Assembly: GCF_014650875.1 (NCBI RefSeq)
Contig: NZ_BMVU01000010.1
Coordinates: 111,506 to 175,505 of the forward strand
Direction: 5' to 3'
Source of the DNA: Streptomyces minutiscleroticus
Lineage (GTDB): Bacteria > Actinomycetota > Actinomycetes > Streptomycetales > Streptomycetaceae
DNA length: 64,000 nucleotides
Shown: in pieces, positions 7,603 to 15,319 of the stretch
Numbering within the stretch: the first letter of the stretch is position 1
How the letters are laid out: each line of letters starts with the position of its first letter
The notes under the pieces: generated by a model
Seen by the model: the letters and a program-made list of their open reading frames with translations, nothing else
Database searches by the model: none
Told to the model about the DNA's origin: nothing
Program-made: the position numbers and the translations under genes

Positions 7603-8384
7603 CCGCCCGCCTCCCGTCCCCCGCCGGGTTCGTCGAGCCCGCTGAAGGAGTACGCGGCCCAGGGCCCGGTCAGCTCCACGCGCAGCCCCGGCTCCTCGCC
7701 CTTCGTGCGCTCCACCAGCTCCACGAACTCCTCCGCCGTCGCGCGCGGCACGAGGTAGGCGGCGTTGAGCACGTTGCGCCCCGAGGCCCCGGACAGCGCC
7801 GGGTTCTGCGGGGCGTGCAGCCGGGAGTCCTCCGCGCCCGCGGAGAGGGTGTCGTGCAGGCGCGTGGCGAACTTCTCGGCCCGCTCCCACAGCTCCTCGT
7901 GGGCGCTGCGCTGCCGGCGCCGCGCGAGCAGGTAGTCCCGCCCGCTGGCCGCCCGGGGCTGCGGCATCCGCCCGGTGGTGTCCTCCCGGGGCTCGGCGTA
8001 GATCTTCACGCCCCACTCGACCCGTCCGTCGAGCCGGTCGAGGAGCTGCCGGAAGGCGTCCGCGCGCTCCTCCAGCATGGTGCGGACGCCGCTGTCGTCG
8101 CGGAACACCGTGGCGAGGCGCAGCGGCAGCGGCGAGGTGACCTCGGTGAGCGCGTCGACCACGCTCTGGTGGGCGCGCGCCGTCCCGCTCAGCCAGTCCA
8201 GGTCCTCCAGGCGGGCCCGCAGCGGCTCCTCGGCGAAGTCCGCCTCGGGCACGTGGCTGACCACGGCGACCAGGTCGCCGTGGGCCAGCGGCTTCGGCGG
8301 CACGCCCGCGACCCCCGTCAGGTCCGCGGGCAGCGGCCTGTCGAACGGCCGGCACACGGCGTACACATAGCGCAGACCGGTCAC
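7599..8384 (-). CDS. gvpL: Gas vesicle protein GvpL (GvpL/GvpF family)
   Basis: The 261-residue product belongs to the GvpL/GvpF family, one of two in this operon. Typical segments are LRYVYAVCRPFD at the N terminus, LVAVVSHVPEADF, LPLRLATVFRDD (about 91-102), VEWGVKIYAEPRE and the C-terminal VELTGPWAAYSFSGL. These proteins interact with GvpA and help assemble the vesicle. The start is GTG 8382-8384, overlapping the gvpJ stop as GTGA. A central insertion rich in Arg and Ala (ARRRQRSAHEELWERAEK) separates the two halves. Confidence 0.92.
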   Translation of the reverse strand: MTGLRYVYAVCRPFDRPLPADLTGVAGVPPKPLAHGDLVAVVSHVPEADFAEEPLRARLEDLDWLSGTARAHQSVVDALTEVTSPLPLRLATVFRDDSGVRTMLEERADAFRQLLDRLDGRVEWGVKIYAEPREDTTGRMPQPRAASGRDYLLARRRQRSAHEELWERAEKFATRLHDTLSAGAEDSRLHAPQNPALSGASGRNVLNAAYLVPRATAEEFVELVERTKGEEPGLRVELTGPWAAYSFSGLDEPGGGREAGG

Positions 8385-8713
8385 GGCGCCTCCTCCCGCA
8401 GGCGCTCGCGCCCGCCTTCCAGTTCGGCCAGGCGAGCCCGCAGCTGGGCGTTCTCCCTGGCCAGTTCCTTGTCACTCGCGCGTGAGGACAGGGCCGGGTC
8501 GGACTCCCACCAGTCGATGCCCATCTCCTTCGCCTTGTCGACGGAGGCGACGACGAGGCGCAGCTTGATGGTGAGCAGTTCGATGTCGAGCAGGTTGATG
8601 CGGATGTCTCCCGCGATCACGACGCCCTTGTCCAGGACGCGTTCGAGGATGTCCGCGAGGTTGGCCCCGCCTTCCTGCCCGTACGATTCGGGGAGCCGCC
8701 CGGCCATGGTCAT
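8381..8713 (-). CDS. gvpJ: GvpA-family protein GvpJ
   Basis: This 110-residue GvpA paralogue has the core LADILERVLDKGVVIAGDI followed by RINLLDIELLTIKLRLVVAS, the hydrophobic shell fold. A C-terminal helical extension (SDKELARENAQLRARLAELE) has a heptad-like pattern that could form a coiled coil. ATG 8711-8713 overlaps the gvpZ TGA as ATGA. A second ATG two codons later is possible. In S. coelicolor-type clusters this position is named gvpJ. J-type paralogues are minor components linked to vesicle shape and tip formation. Confidence 0.9.
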   Translation of the reverse strand: MTMAGRLPESYGQEGGANLADILERVLDKGVVIAGDIRINLLDIELLTIKLRLVVASVDKAKEMGIDWWESDPALSSRASDKELARENAQLRARLAELEGGRERLREEAP

Positions 8714-9888
8714 CGCCCGCTCCCCTGCCCGACGGCCTCGCGGGGTTCCTCCTCGGCCTCCCGCTCCTCGTCGTACGCCTCGTCCTCGTCGGCGTACTCG
8801 CCGGTGCCGTCGTCCTCGTACGCCTCCTCGTCCTCGTACGCCTCGCCGGCGTCCTCGTACGCGTCGTCGTCGTAGGGCTCGTCGCCCTCCGGCTCCTCCT
8901 CGCGGGAGTCCTCGGCGCGGCCGGCGTCCTCGCCCTCGTACGCGTCCGGCTCCTCGTCGTCGTACGCGTCCCCGGGCGCCTCCTCGGAGGAGTCCTCGGG
9001 CGCGTCCTCGTGCTCGGAGTCGTGCTCGTGCTCGGACTCCTCCTCCGCGACGGCGTCCTCGTGGCTGCGGACCACCTCGCCGTCGCGGATCTCGCCGCGC
9101 CAGCCGTCGCTCGCCTCGCCGCGCATCGTGACGAAGCGCGCGAAGTTCTTGAGGTCCAGGCGGGCCCGGCGGCCCTGCGCTCTCCAGATGTTGCCGGTCT
9201 TCTCGAACAGGCCCTTCGGGTAGTACTCGATGACCAGCAGCACCCGCGTCAGGTTCTCGGCGAGGGAGTGGAAGGTCACCACGCCCTTCGTCGTGCCCTT
9301 GGCTCCCTCGGAGGTCCAGGCGATCTTGTAGTCCGGGACCTGCTCGGTGGTGTGCGCCTTCCAGCTGCGGTTGGACCAGAAGACCTTCATCTGCCAGTCG
9401 GACGTGGTGTCGTCCGCTCGGCCGGCGCTCTTGACGCCCTTGGCGAAGGTGCTGAACTCCTGGTACTGCGTCCACTGGTCGTAGGCCGTGCGCAGGTCCA
9501 CGCCGATGTCGATGAACTCGATGATGACGGTCGGCTTCTTGCCCGCGCCGCTCTTGCGGCCCTTGCCGCCCTTGCCGCCGAGCTGCTTGAAGGCGCTGAC
9601 GACGCTGTCCTTGGCCCGTCCGGCGCCGACCTCCAGGGCGGCCCGCACCGGGCTCTTGCCCTCGACGAGCTTGCGGCCGCCGTCCAGGGCGAGTCCGGCG
9701 AAGCCGGGGCTGCGCCCCTCGGCGACGTCGTTCAGCTTGACGGTGGTCTCGCCGAGCTTGCGGCCGACGCCCATGAGCAGCCGCTGCGCCTGGGCCGCCA
9801 GGTAGTCCTGGGCCTCGGCCTTGAGCCGCTCGACGGCCTCGCTGTGGGCGACCTCGGAGAGCCCGCCGCGTCCGCCGGTCTCAGCCAT
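8710..9888 (-). CDS. gvpZ: Gas vesicle cluster protein GvpZ, SRPBCC domain with acidic tail
   Basis: The 392-residue product has three parts. The N-terminal ~110 residues are helical and Ala/Lys-rich. A START/polyketide-cyclase-like SRPBCC domain follows (about 120-265: VIIEFIDIGVDLRTAYDQWT, FSTFAKGVKS, LTRVLLVIEYYPKG). The last ~110 residues are extremely acidic and low in complexity, with recurring EDEEAYEDD-like units. The SRPBCC fold usually binds a hydrophobic ligand, but the function in gas vesicles is not established. The acidic tail contrasts with the Lys/Ala-rich basic tail of the adjacent GvpY. The gene overlaps gvpY by 8 nt and gvpJ by 4 nt. Confidence 0.85.
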   Translation of the reverse strand: MAETGGRGGLSEVAHSEAVERLKAEAQDYLAAQAQRLLMGVGRKLGETTVKLNDVAEGRSPGFAGLALDGGRKLVEGKSPVRAALEVGAGRAKDSVVSAFKQLGGKGGKGRKSGAGKKPTVIIEFIDIGVDLRTAYDQWTQYQEFSTFAKGVKSAGRADDTTSDWQMKVFWSNRSWKAHTTEQVPDYKIAWTSEGAKGTTKGVVTFHSLAENLTRVLLVIEYYPKGLFEKTGNIWRAQGRRARLDLKNFARFVTMRGEASDGWRGEIRDGEVVRSHEDAVAEEESEHEHDSEHEDAPEDSSEEAPGDAYDDEEPDAYEGEDAGRAEDSREEEPEGDEPYDDDAYEDAGEAYEDEEAYEDDGTGEYADEDEAYDEEREAEEEPREAVGQGSGR

Positions 9889-10525
9889 CGTCGCCTCCCC
9901 TCGCTCGGCGGCGGGCCCGTCCGGCGGCGGCCGTCTTCTTGGCCGGCGCCTTCTTGGCCGCCTTCTTCGCCGCGCGCGGCGCGCCGTCGGCCGCCTTCCG
10001 GGCCGGCGCCTTGGCCGCCCTGGCCGTCTTCTTGGCCGGCGCCCTCTTGGCGGGCGGCCTCTCCCGTTCCTCCTCCGGTTCCGCGTCGGGGCCGTCGTCG
10101 TGGTACCCGGCCTCGTCGTCCCGGTCGTCCCGGTCGTCGTCGTAGGCGTCCTCGGGCTCCTCGTCGCGCCCCCGCCCGCCGCGGCGGGGACCCGGCACGT
10201 CGGGGACCACGCCCGCGATCCGGTCGCGCACCTCGGCGGTGCGCCCGTGCAGGCGGCCGGCGAGGGCCTCGACCTGGCGCTCGACGAGCGCCCCGGTCGC
10301 GGCCCTGCCGACCCCGCGCAGGTCCGTGCGGAGCTGGTCGCCCAGCTCCTTGAACTGCGGGTTGTTCTGCAGCTGGGTGGAGATCAGGTCCCCGATCGCT
10401 CTCGGGCTCAGCTGCAGCTTCTTCCCCGCCACCATGGTGCCGACGGCGAATGCCAGCTTCATCTTCTTGGTACGCCCGAGGACGTACCCGGCCCCTACCG
10501 CGAGGCCCAGTCCCAGTCGGTTCAT
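9881..10525 (-). CDS. gvpY: Gas vesicle cluster protein GvpY with histone-H1-like basic tail
   Basis: The 214-residue product starts with a short Gly-rich hydrophobic segment (LGLGLAVGAGYVLGRTKKMK). A helical region follows (LQLSPRAIGDLISTQLQNN, ATGALVERQVEALAGRLHGR), then an acidic patch (EDAYDDDRDDRDDEAGYHDD) and a Lys/Ala/Pro tail with repeated PAKK, AAKK and ARKA units. The tail resembles histone H1 or HupS-like actinobacterial tails, but no DNA-binding fold is visible. The protein is known only from actinobacterial gas-vesicle clusters and its role is unclear. The ATG overlaps the gvpG stop (ATGA) and the 3' end overlaps gvpZ. Confidence 0.85.
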   Translation of the reverse strand: MNRLGLGLAVGAGYVLGRTKKMKLAFAVGTMVAGKKLQLSPRAIGDLISTQLQNNPQFKELGDQLRTDLRGVGRAATGALVERQVEALAGRLHGRTAEVRDRIAGVVPDVPGPRRGGRGRDEEPEDAYDDDRDDRDDEAGYHDDGPDAEPEEERERPPAKRAPAKKTARAAKAPARKAADGAPRAAKKAAKKAPAKKTAAAGRARRRARGGDDG

Positions 10526-10785
10526 GTCATCGTCCCGTTGCCCGTTCCCGTGCTTCTCTGCATGGCGATCTCCAGCCGGTCCAGGAGCTCGTCCTCCCTG
10601 CTGTCGAACTCGTCCTCGTCGATCTCGCCGGCCTCCAGCCGCTTCTCGAGGGCCGCCAGCTCCGCGCGTACCGCCCCCGGGTCGTAGTACAGGCGCTCGG
10701 CCTCGGCGAGCGCCTGTCTCACCGCCCAGAAGCTGCCGCGCACCGGTGCGAAGGGCAGCAGCAGGACCTCCGTGATGAGTCCCAC
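10522..10785 (-). CDS. gvpG: Gas vesicle protein GvpG
   Basis: This 87-residue protein has the typical GvpG features. The N-terminal hydrophobic-aromatic segment GLITEVLLLPFAPVRGSFWA is followed by a charged helix (YYDPGAVRAELAALEKRLEA) and EIDEDEFDSREDELLDRL. GvpG is an accessory protein of vesicle assembly. The start is GTG 10783-10785, five bases after the gvpF stop, placed so the protein begins with the conserved GLITEVLLLP motif. The end overlaps the gvpY ATG. Confidence 0.9.
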   Translation of the reverse strand: MGLITEVLLLPFAPVRGSFWAVRQALAEAERLYYDPGAVRAELAALEKRLEAGEIDEDEFDSREDELLDRLEIAMQRSTGTGNGTMT

Positions 10786-10790
10786 GGCGG

Positions 10791-11558
10791 TCAGCGCCCC
10801 GCGCCGGCCTGCTCCACCGTCTCGGCCGGCTCCGCCGGGCCCGGCTCGACGAAGCTGTAGGGCGGCAGCGGCCCGTTGACCCGCAGTTCCAGGTGCGGGT
10901 TGGCGGCGCGGTGCGCCTCGACGGCGGCGAGGAACTCCTCGGCGGAGTCCCGCTTCACCAGGAACGACAGGTTGGCCAGCCAGCCGGTCGACTCCGCCCC
11001 GGTGCTCACGGCGTCGGCGGCCGGCTCCAGGGCGCGCAGCAGCTCGGCGCCGTCGTCGACCTCGTACTTCTGCACAGCGGCGACGACCATCTCGCCGAGG
11101 CGCATCTTCTCGTCGTGGCTGCCGCCGCCCGCCTTGCGGTTGGCCTCGGCGACCGCGCGGATCTCCGGGTTGTCCGCCATCACGCGGTGCAGCACGGCCT
11201 CTTCGTCGTGGCTGGCCTTGACGTTGTACTCCACCCGGCCGTCGAGCGCATGGAGCCGCTCGCGGTAGTGGTCGGCGCGCTCGGACAGGACGTCGAGGAC
11301 GGCCTGGTCGTCCGGGGCCACGCTGCCGAAGCGCATGGGCAGCACCGCGCCGCCCGCGCCGGCCTCGGCCAGCACGTTCTGGTGGGCCAGCAGGTCCTTG
11401 CGCTTGGGGCGCAGGTTCTCGGGCGCGTCGCTGACCACGGCGGCCAGTCCGTCGCCGCGCAGGACGCGGATGGTGCGCGCCGGGTCGCCCACGCCGCCCA
11501 TGCCCTCGGGGAGCGAGGGGTGCGACTCCGCCGCGATCCCGTAGACGTAGGTGCTCAC
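10791..11558 (-). CDS. gvpF: Gas vesicle protein GvpF (GvpL/GvpF family)
   Basis: The 255-residue product is the second GvpL/F-family member. It shows [13 protein letters not shown] at the N terminus, [34 protein letters not shown] (about 72-85), [15 protein letters not shown] and [16 protein letters not shown] near the C terminus. GvpF in other organisms sits at the gas-facing surface and is needed early in assembly. ATG 11556-11558 overlaps the gvpA TGA as ATGA, so the main shell protein and this accessory protein are translationally coupled. Confidence 0.92.
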   Translation of the reverse strand: MSTYVYGIAAESHPSLPEGMGGVGDPARTIRVLRGDGLAAVVSDAPENLRPKRKDLLAHQNVLAEAGAGGAVLPMRFGSVAPDDQAVLDVLSERADHYRERLHALDGRVEYNVKASHDEEAVLHRVMADNPEIRAVAEANRKAGGGSHDEKMRLGEMVVAAVQKYEVDDGAELLRALEPAADAVSTGAESTGWLANLSFLVKRDSAEEFLAAVEAHRAANPHLELRVNGPLPPYSFVEPGPAEPAETVEQAGAGR

Positions 11559-11971
11559 TCCTGCTCCTCCTTCCGGCGCGAGGCCGTCTTACGGGCGCGC
11601 GGGCGGGACTCGCCCTCGTCACGGGCCTGCTGGAAGGCGCTGGAGATGGTCTCCGCGGCGCCGGACAGCGCGCCCTTGGACTTGCCGCGCGCCCCGGACT
11701 CCGTGATCTCGCCGACGAGGTCGGGGAGACCGGGGTTCTTGCGGGGGCCCGACTCCAGGTCGAGCCGGTTGCACGCCTCGGCGAAGCGCAGGTAGGTGTC
11801 GACGCTGGCCACGACGACACGGACGTCGATCTTCAGGATCTCGATGCCGACCAGGGAGACCCGCACGAAGGCGTCGATGACGAGCCCCCTGTCGAGAACG
11901 AGCTCCAGTACGTCGTACAGGCCGCTGCTGCCGCCCGATCCTCCGGTCTGTTGTGCCGGGACTACGGTCAT
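11555..11971 (-). CDS. gvpA: Gas vesicle structural protein GvpA, C-terminally extended
   Basis: The shell fold occupies about residues 17-80: [40 protein letters not shown], then [15 protein letters not shown]. This is the conserved amphipathic helix-strand-strand-helix unit that polymerises into the gas-vesicle ribs. At 138 residues it is about twice the length of cyanobacterial GvpA. The extra C-terminal 55-60 residues are basic and Ser/Ala-rich ([13 protein letters not shown]), as seen in actinobacterial GvpA. It is preceded by a 103-nt gap holding direct repeats, so a separate promoter from gvpO is likely. Confidence 0.93.
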   Translation of the reverse strand: MTVVPAQQTGGSGGSSGLYDVLELVLDRGLVIDAFVRVSLVGIEILKIDVRVVVASVDTYLRFAEACNRLDLESGPRKNPGLPDLVGEITESGARGKSKGALSGAAETISSAFQQARDEGESRPRARKTASRRKEEQE

Positions 11972-12017
11972 ACCGGCCAGTCCTCCTCGGTCTCTGACGC
12001 CCGCGCCTTCGGCGCGC

Positions 12018-12050
12018 GACGTCTTTGTCTGACGTCTTTGTCGGTGACGT
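12018..12050. promoter_or_regulatory. Direct repeats upstream of gvpA
   Basis: Two adjacent 13-bp copies, GACGTCTTTGTCT (12018-12030) and GACGTCTTTGTCG (12031-12043), are followed by a third partial GTGACGTTTT. On the coding (minus) strand they read as GACAAAGACGTC twice. They lie about 50-80 nt before the gvpA ATG, in the only sizeable gap inside the operon, and are the best candidate regulatory element for shell-protein expression. Confidence 0.5.
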
Positions 12051-12074
12051 TTTCGCGCAGGAGGGTCCGGGCGC

Positions 12075-12428
12075 CTAGCGCCGTGTGTCGGACCTTCCGC
12101 GCTCGTAGCGGCGGACGCGCCGGTACCCGGTGATCTCGCCCTGCGGGTCGAGGGTCACCTCGTAACTCGCCATCAGGCTCATCGTGTCGGGGACCCGGGC
12201 CAGTTCCAGGACCTCGACCTCGAGCGACCAGCCGTCCTCGGTGCGTTCGAACGTGGACACGGACTCCGCTTCCATGCCGGTGAGCTCGGTGAGCTGTGCG
12301 CGCGCCAGGCGCAGCACCTCCATCGGCTTCGGCGTGGCGGTTCCCGCGTCGTCCCGCTTCTCTTCCTCGGATGCTCTTCTGCGGGCTTGCGATGATTTCT
12401 GTGAATTCGATGTGTTGGTCATGGCCAC
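12075..12428 (-). CDS. gvpO: Gas vesicle protein GvpO
   Basis: The 117-residue product has a hydrophilic N-terminal third, then the GvpO core: [40 protein letters not shown] and [19 protein letters not shown], ending in an Arg-rich tail ([13 protein letters not shown]). GvpO is a soluble accessory or regulatory protein and heads the actinobacterial gvp operon. ATG 12426-12428 is used. A second ATG two codons later is equally possible. GC content is visibly lower in the first 35 codons than in the neighbours. It is followed, after 103 nt, by gvpA. Confidence 0.9.
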   Translation of the reverse strand: MAMTNTSNSQKSSQARRRASEEEKRDDAGTATPKPMEVLRLARAQLTELTGMEAESVSTFERTEDGWSLEVEVLELARVPDTMSLMASYEVTLDPQGEITGYRRVRRYERGRSDTRR

Positions 12429-12483
12429 CTCTCAACACCGTCTGGCCACACATGCGTTGACCAAACCTTGAAAGGTCGGTGGC

Positions 12484-13434
12484 TCAACCACGCACCGCTT
12501 CCAGCCTGCGCCGGGCCGGTCCGAGCGCGCGCCCGGCGCGCGGCAGTCCGGACCACGGCTCGGTCCGCGCCTGTTCGGCCGCGTCCGCTATCGTCCAGCG
12601 GCGTGCGGTGAGCCGGGGGTCGTCGAGCTGGTCCCAGGAGAGCGGGGCCGCCACAGGGGCGCCGGGCTTGGCCCGCACCGTGTAGGGGGCCACGGCGGTC
12701 TGCGCGTAGGCGTTGCGCTGCACGTCGAGGTAGAGCCGGTCACCGCGGTCCTTCTTGCGGGCCGCGGTGGTCAGCGTGTCGGGGTGGGCGGCGGCGAGCG
12801 TGTCGGCGACGTCCTTGGCGAACTCCCGCACCTCGTCGAAGGTCTCGCGTCCGTCGAGGGGCACCACGACGTGCAGCCCGCGCGAGCCGGTGGTCATCAG
12901 GCCGGAGGGCAGCCGGAGCTCGTCCAGCAGGGCTCCGAGCTGCCGGGCCGCCTCCCGTACGGTCTCGAAGTCGGCGCCGGGGGTCCCCCCGGGCCCTTCG
13001 GACACCGAGGAAGGGTCCAGGTCGAAGACGAGCCGGTCGGGCCGGTCGACGTCGTCCGCCCTCGACAGCCACCGGTGCAGGGTCAGGGCGGCCTGGTCGG
13101 CGAGGTAGACGAGGGTGGCGGTGTCGTCGCACACGGGGTGGACGACCGTGCCGCCCTCCTTGGGCACCTCCACCCGCCGGATCCAGTCCGGGTAGTGGTC
13201 CTGGACGTTCTTCTGCATGAAGCGCGGGCCGTCCAGGCCGTCCGGGTGCCGCTCCAGCATCAGCGGCCGCCCCTTCAGGTGCGGCAACATGAACGGCGCG
13301 ATCTCCCGGTGGTAGGCGACGAGGTCGCCCTTGGTGTACTCGGGGGCCGCGCCGTCGGCCGGGAACAGCACCTTCTCGGGCCGGTGCACCTCCACCGTGC
13401 GGCGCCCGGCCCGCACCGTCCGCGCGCCGCTCAT
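12484..13434 (-). CDS. Stand-alone LigD-type polymerase domain (NHEJ primase-polymerase)
   Basis: The 316-residue product is the archaeo-eukaryotic primase-like polymerase domain of LigD without ligase or nuclease domains. Visible hallmarks are EVHRPEKVLFPADG, YTKGDLVAYHREIAPFMLPH, MLERHPDGLDGPRFMQKN, LVFDLDPSS (catalytic DLDP acidic pair, about 143) and TTGSRGLHVVVPLD. Such enzymes add ribonucleotides at breaks during Ku-dependent end joining. Streptomyces carry several separate LigD-domain genes, and no Ku or ligase gene lies in this window. It ends 55 nt upstream of the gvpO start on the same strand, but the gap probably contains the gvp promoter. Confidence 0.9.
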   Translation of the reverse strand: MSGARTVRAGRRTVEVHRPEKVLFPADGAAPEYTKGDLVAYHREIAPFMLPHLKGRPLMLERHPDGLDGPRFMQKNVQDHYPDWIRRVEVPKEGGTVVHPVCDDTATLVYLADQAALTLHRWLSRADDVDRPDRLVFDLDPSSVSEGPGGTPGADFETVREAARQLGALLDELRLPSGLMTTGSRGLHVVVPLDGRETFDEVREFAKDVADTLAAAHPDTLTTAARKKDRGDRLYLDVQRNAYAQTAVAPYTVRAKPGAPVAAPLSWDQLDDPRLTARRWTIADAAEQARTEPWSGLPRAGRALGPARRRLEAVRG

Positions 13435-13462
13435 GCCGTTCCCCTTCCCGTGCCGCCGGCCG

Positions 13463-15319
13463 TCACCGCACGACCGCCTGCTCCACCAGCAGCCGCGCCG
13501 CCGCCGCGACCGACTCGGCGTCGATGCCCGCGGCGTGCAGCTGCTCCTCGGGCGACGCCGAGCCGGGCATGTTCCGCACGGCGAGGCGCACCAGGCGCGG
13601 CGCGGGCCCGCCGTCGGCGAAGGCCCCGGCGACGGCGTCGCCGATGCCGCCCTCCTCGCGGTGGTCCTCCACGGTGACCAGGCAGCCGGTGCGCTCGGCG
13701 GCCTCGCGCAGCGTGTCGCGGTCGACGGGCTTGACCGAGTACAGGTCGATCACCCGGACCGCGATGCCTTCCTGGGCGAGGGCGTCGGCGGCCTTCAGCG
13801 CCTCGTGCACGGTGACGCCCGCCGCGACCAGCGTCAGCCGGTCCTCGCCCGAGGAGCGCAGCACCTTGCTGCCGCCGATGGGGAACTCCTCGTCGGGGCC
13901 GTACAGGACGGGCATGCCGCCGCGCGAGGTGCGCAGGTAGCGGACGCCCTCCAGGTCGGCCATCGCGGCGACCAGCCTGCCCGTCTGGTGGGCGTCGCAG
14001 GGGTAGAGCACGGTGGAGCCGTACACCGAGCGGAACGTCGCCAGGTCCTCCAGGCCCATCTGGGAGGGCCCGTCCTGGCCGATGGAGACGCCCGCGTGCG
14101 AGCCGACGCAGTTGATCCCGGCGCCGCTGATCGCGGCCATCCGGACGAAGTCGTGGGCGCGGGTGAGGAACGCCGCGAACGAGGAGGCGTACGGCACCCA
14201 GCCGCGCGTCGACAGGCCCACCGCGCTGGCGACCAGCTGCTGCTCGGCGATGTAGGACTCGAAGAACCGCTCCGGGTGCGCCTTGGCGAAGAACTCGGCG
14301 CGCGTGGAGTCGCTCACCTCGCCGTCCAGGGCGACGACGTCGCCGCGGGCGCTGCCGAGGGCCGCGAGCGCCTGGCCGTAGGCGTCGCGGGTGGCGACGC
14401 TGTCGCCCCTCTCGTACCGCGGCAGCTCCAGGTGGCCGCTGCGCTCGGCGTGCAGGACGCGGGCGGCGGCGGGGCGCTGCACCTCGATGCGCAGGTCCCG
14501 CTCCCCGCCCAGCTCCCGGATCGCCTCCGCGGCGTCCTTGAGCGGCTTGCCGTGCAGGCCCTCCTTGTCCTCGGCGGCAAGGACGCCCTTGCCCTTGAGC
14601 GTGCGGGCGAGCACGACCGTGGGCTGGCCGGCGGTGGACGCGGCCTCCGCGTACGCGCGGTCGATCGCGTCGGCGTCGTGGCCGTCGATCTCGACGGTGT
14701 GCCAGCCGAACGCCTTGAAGCGGCGCGCGTAGGCGTCCAGGTCGTGGCCGTGCCGGGTGGCGCCGCGCTGGCCGAGCCGGTTGACGTCGACGATCGCGGT
14801 GAGGTTGTCGAGATTCTCGAAGGACGCCTGCTCGGCCGCCTCCCACACCGACCCCTCGGCCAGCTCACTGTCGCCGCACAGCACCCACACCCGGTGGCCG
14901 ACCCGGTCCAGGCGTTTGCCGGACAGGGCGACGCCGACGCCGATGGGCAGGCCCTGGCCCAGCGAGCCGGTGGCCACCTCCACCCACGGCAGCCGCCGGG
15001 GCGTCGGGTGGCCCTCCAGGCGGCTGCCGGACTCGCGGAAGGTCAGCAGCTCGGCGTCGTCGATGGCGCCGGCCGCCTTGTACGTGGCGTACAGCAGCGG
15101 CGAGGCGTGGCCCTTGGAGAGGATGAAGCGGTCGTTGCCGGGGTGGTCGGGGCGGTCGAAGTCGTAGCGCAGGTGGCGGGCGAACAGCACGGCCACCAGG
15201 TCGGCGGCGCTCATGGACGACGTGGGGTGGCCGGAGCCCGCCGCGTCGGCGGCCCGGACGCTGTCGACGCGCAGCTGCTGGCCCAGCTCGGCGAGGTCGA
15301 TGGGGTGGCGGTCGGTCAT
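13463..15319 (-). CDS. tkt: Transketolase
   Basis: The 618-residue enzyme contains a complete transketolase. It has AGSGHPTSSMSAADL with the active-site His, thiamine-diphosphate motif GDSELAEGSVWEAAEQ followed by VDVNRLGQ, the pyrimidine domain (YIAEQQLVASAVGLSTRGWV, SHAGVSIGQDGPSQMG) and a C-terminal transketolase_C domain (LYSVKPVDRDTL, TVEDHREEGGIGDAVAG). It moves two-carbon units between sugar phosphates in the pentose phosphate pathway. The length is shorter than the usual ~665-700 residue housekeeping enzyme and fits the compact actinobacterial or human TKT-like form, so it may be a second isozyme. Its ATG overlaps the TGA of the flavoprotein gene (ATGA, 15316-15319). Confidence 0.9.
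   Translation of the reverse strand: MTDRHPIDLAELGQQLRVDSVRAADAAGSGHPTSSMSAADLVAVLFARHLRYDFDRPDHPGNDRFILSKGHASPLLYATYKAAGAIDDAELLTFRESGSRLEGHPTPRRLPWVEVATGSLGQGLPIGVGVALSGKRLDRVGHRVWVLCGDSELAEGSVWEAAEQASFENLDNLTAIVDVNRLGQRGATRHGHDLDAYARRFKAFGWHTVEIDGHDADAIDRAYAEAASTAGQPTVVLARTLKGKGVLAAEDKEGLHGKPLKDAAEAIRELGGERDLRIEVQRPAAARVLHAERSGHLELPRYERGDSVATRDAYGQALAALGSARGDVVALDGEVSDSTRAEFFAKAHPERFFESYIAEQQLVASAVGLSTRGWVPYASSFAAFLTRAHDFVRMAAISGAGINCVGSHAGVSIGQDGPSQMGLEDLATFRSVYGSTVLYPCDAHQTGRLVAAMADLEGVRYLRTSRGGMPVLYGPDEEFPIGGSKVLRSSGEDRLTLVAAGVTVHEALKAADALAQEGIAVRVIDLYSVKPVDRDTLREAAERTGCLVTVEDHREEGGIGDAVAGAFADGGPAPRLVRLAVRNMPGSASPEEQLHAAGIDAESVAAAARLLVEQAVVR

Noticed and set aside
7414..8475. A single 353-codon frame covering gvpS and part of gvpL
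   Set aside because: Only its last 62 codons resemble GvpA-family sequence; the rest is antisense-like, Arg-rich reading of gvpL in another frame.
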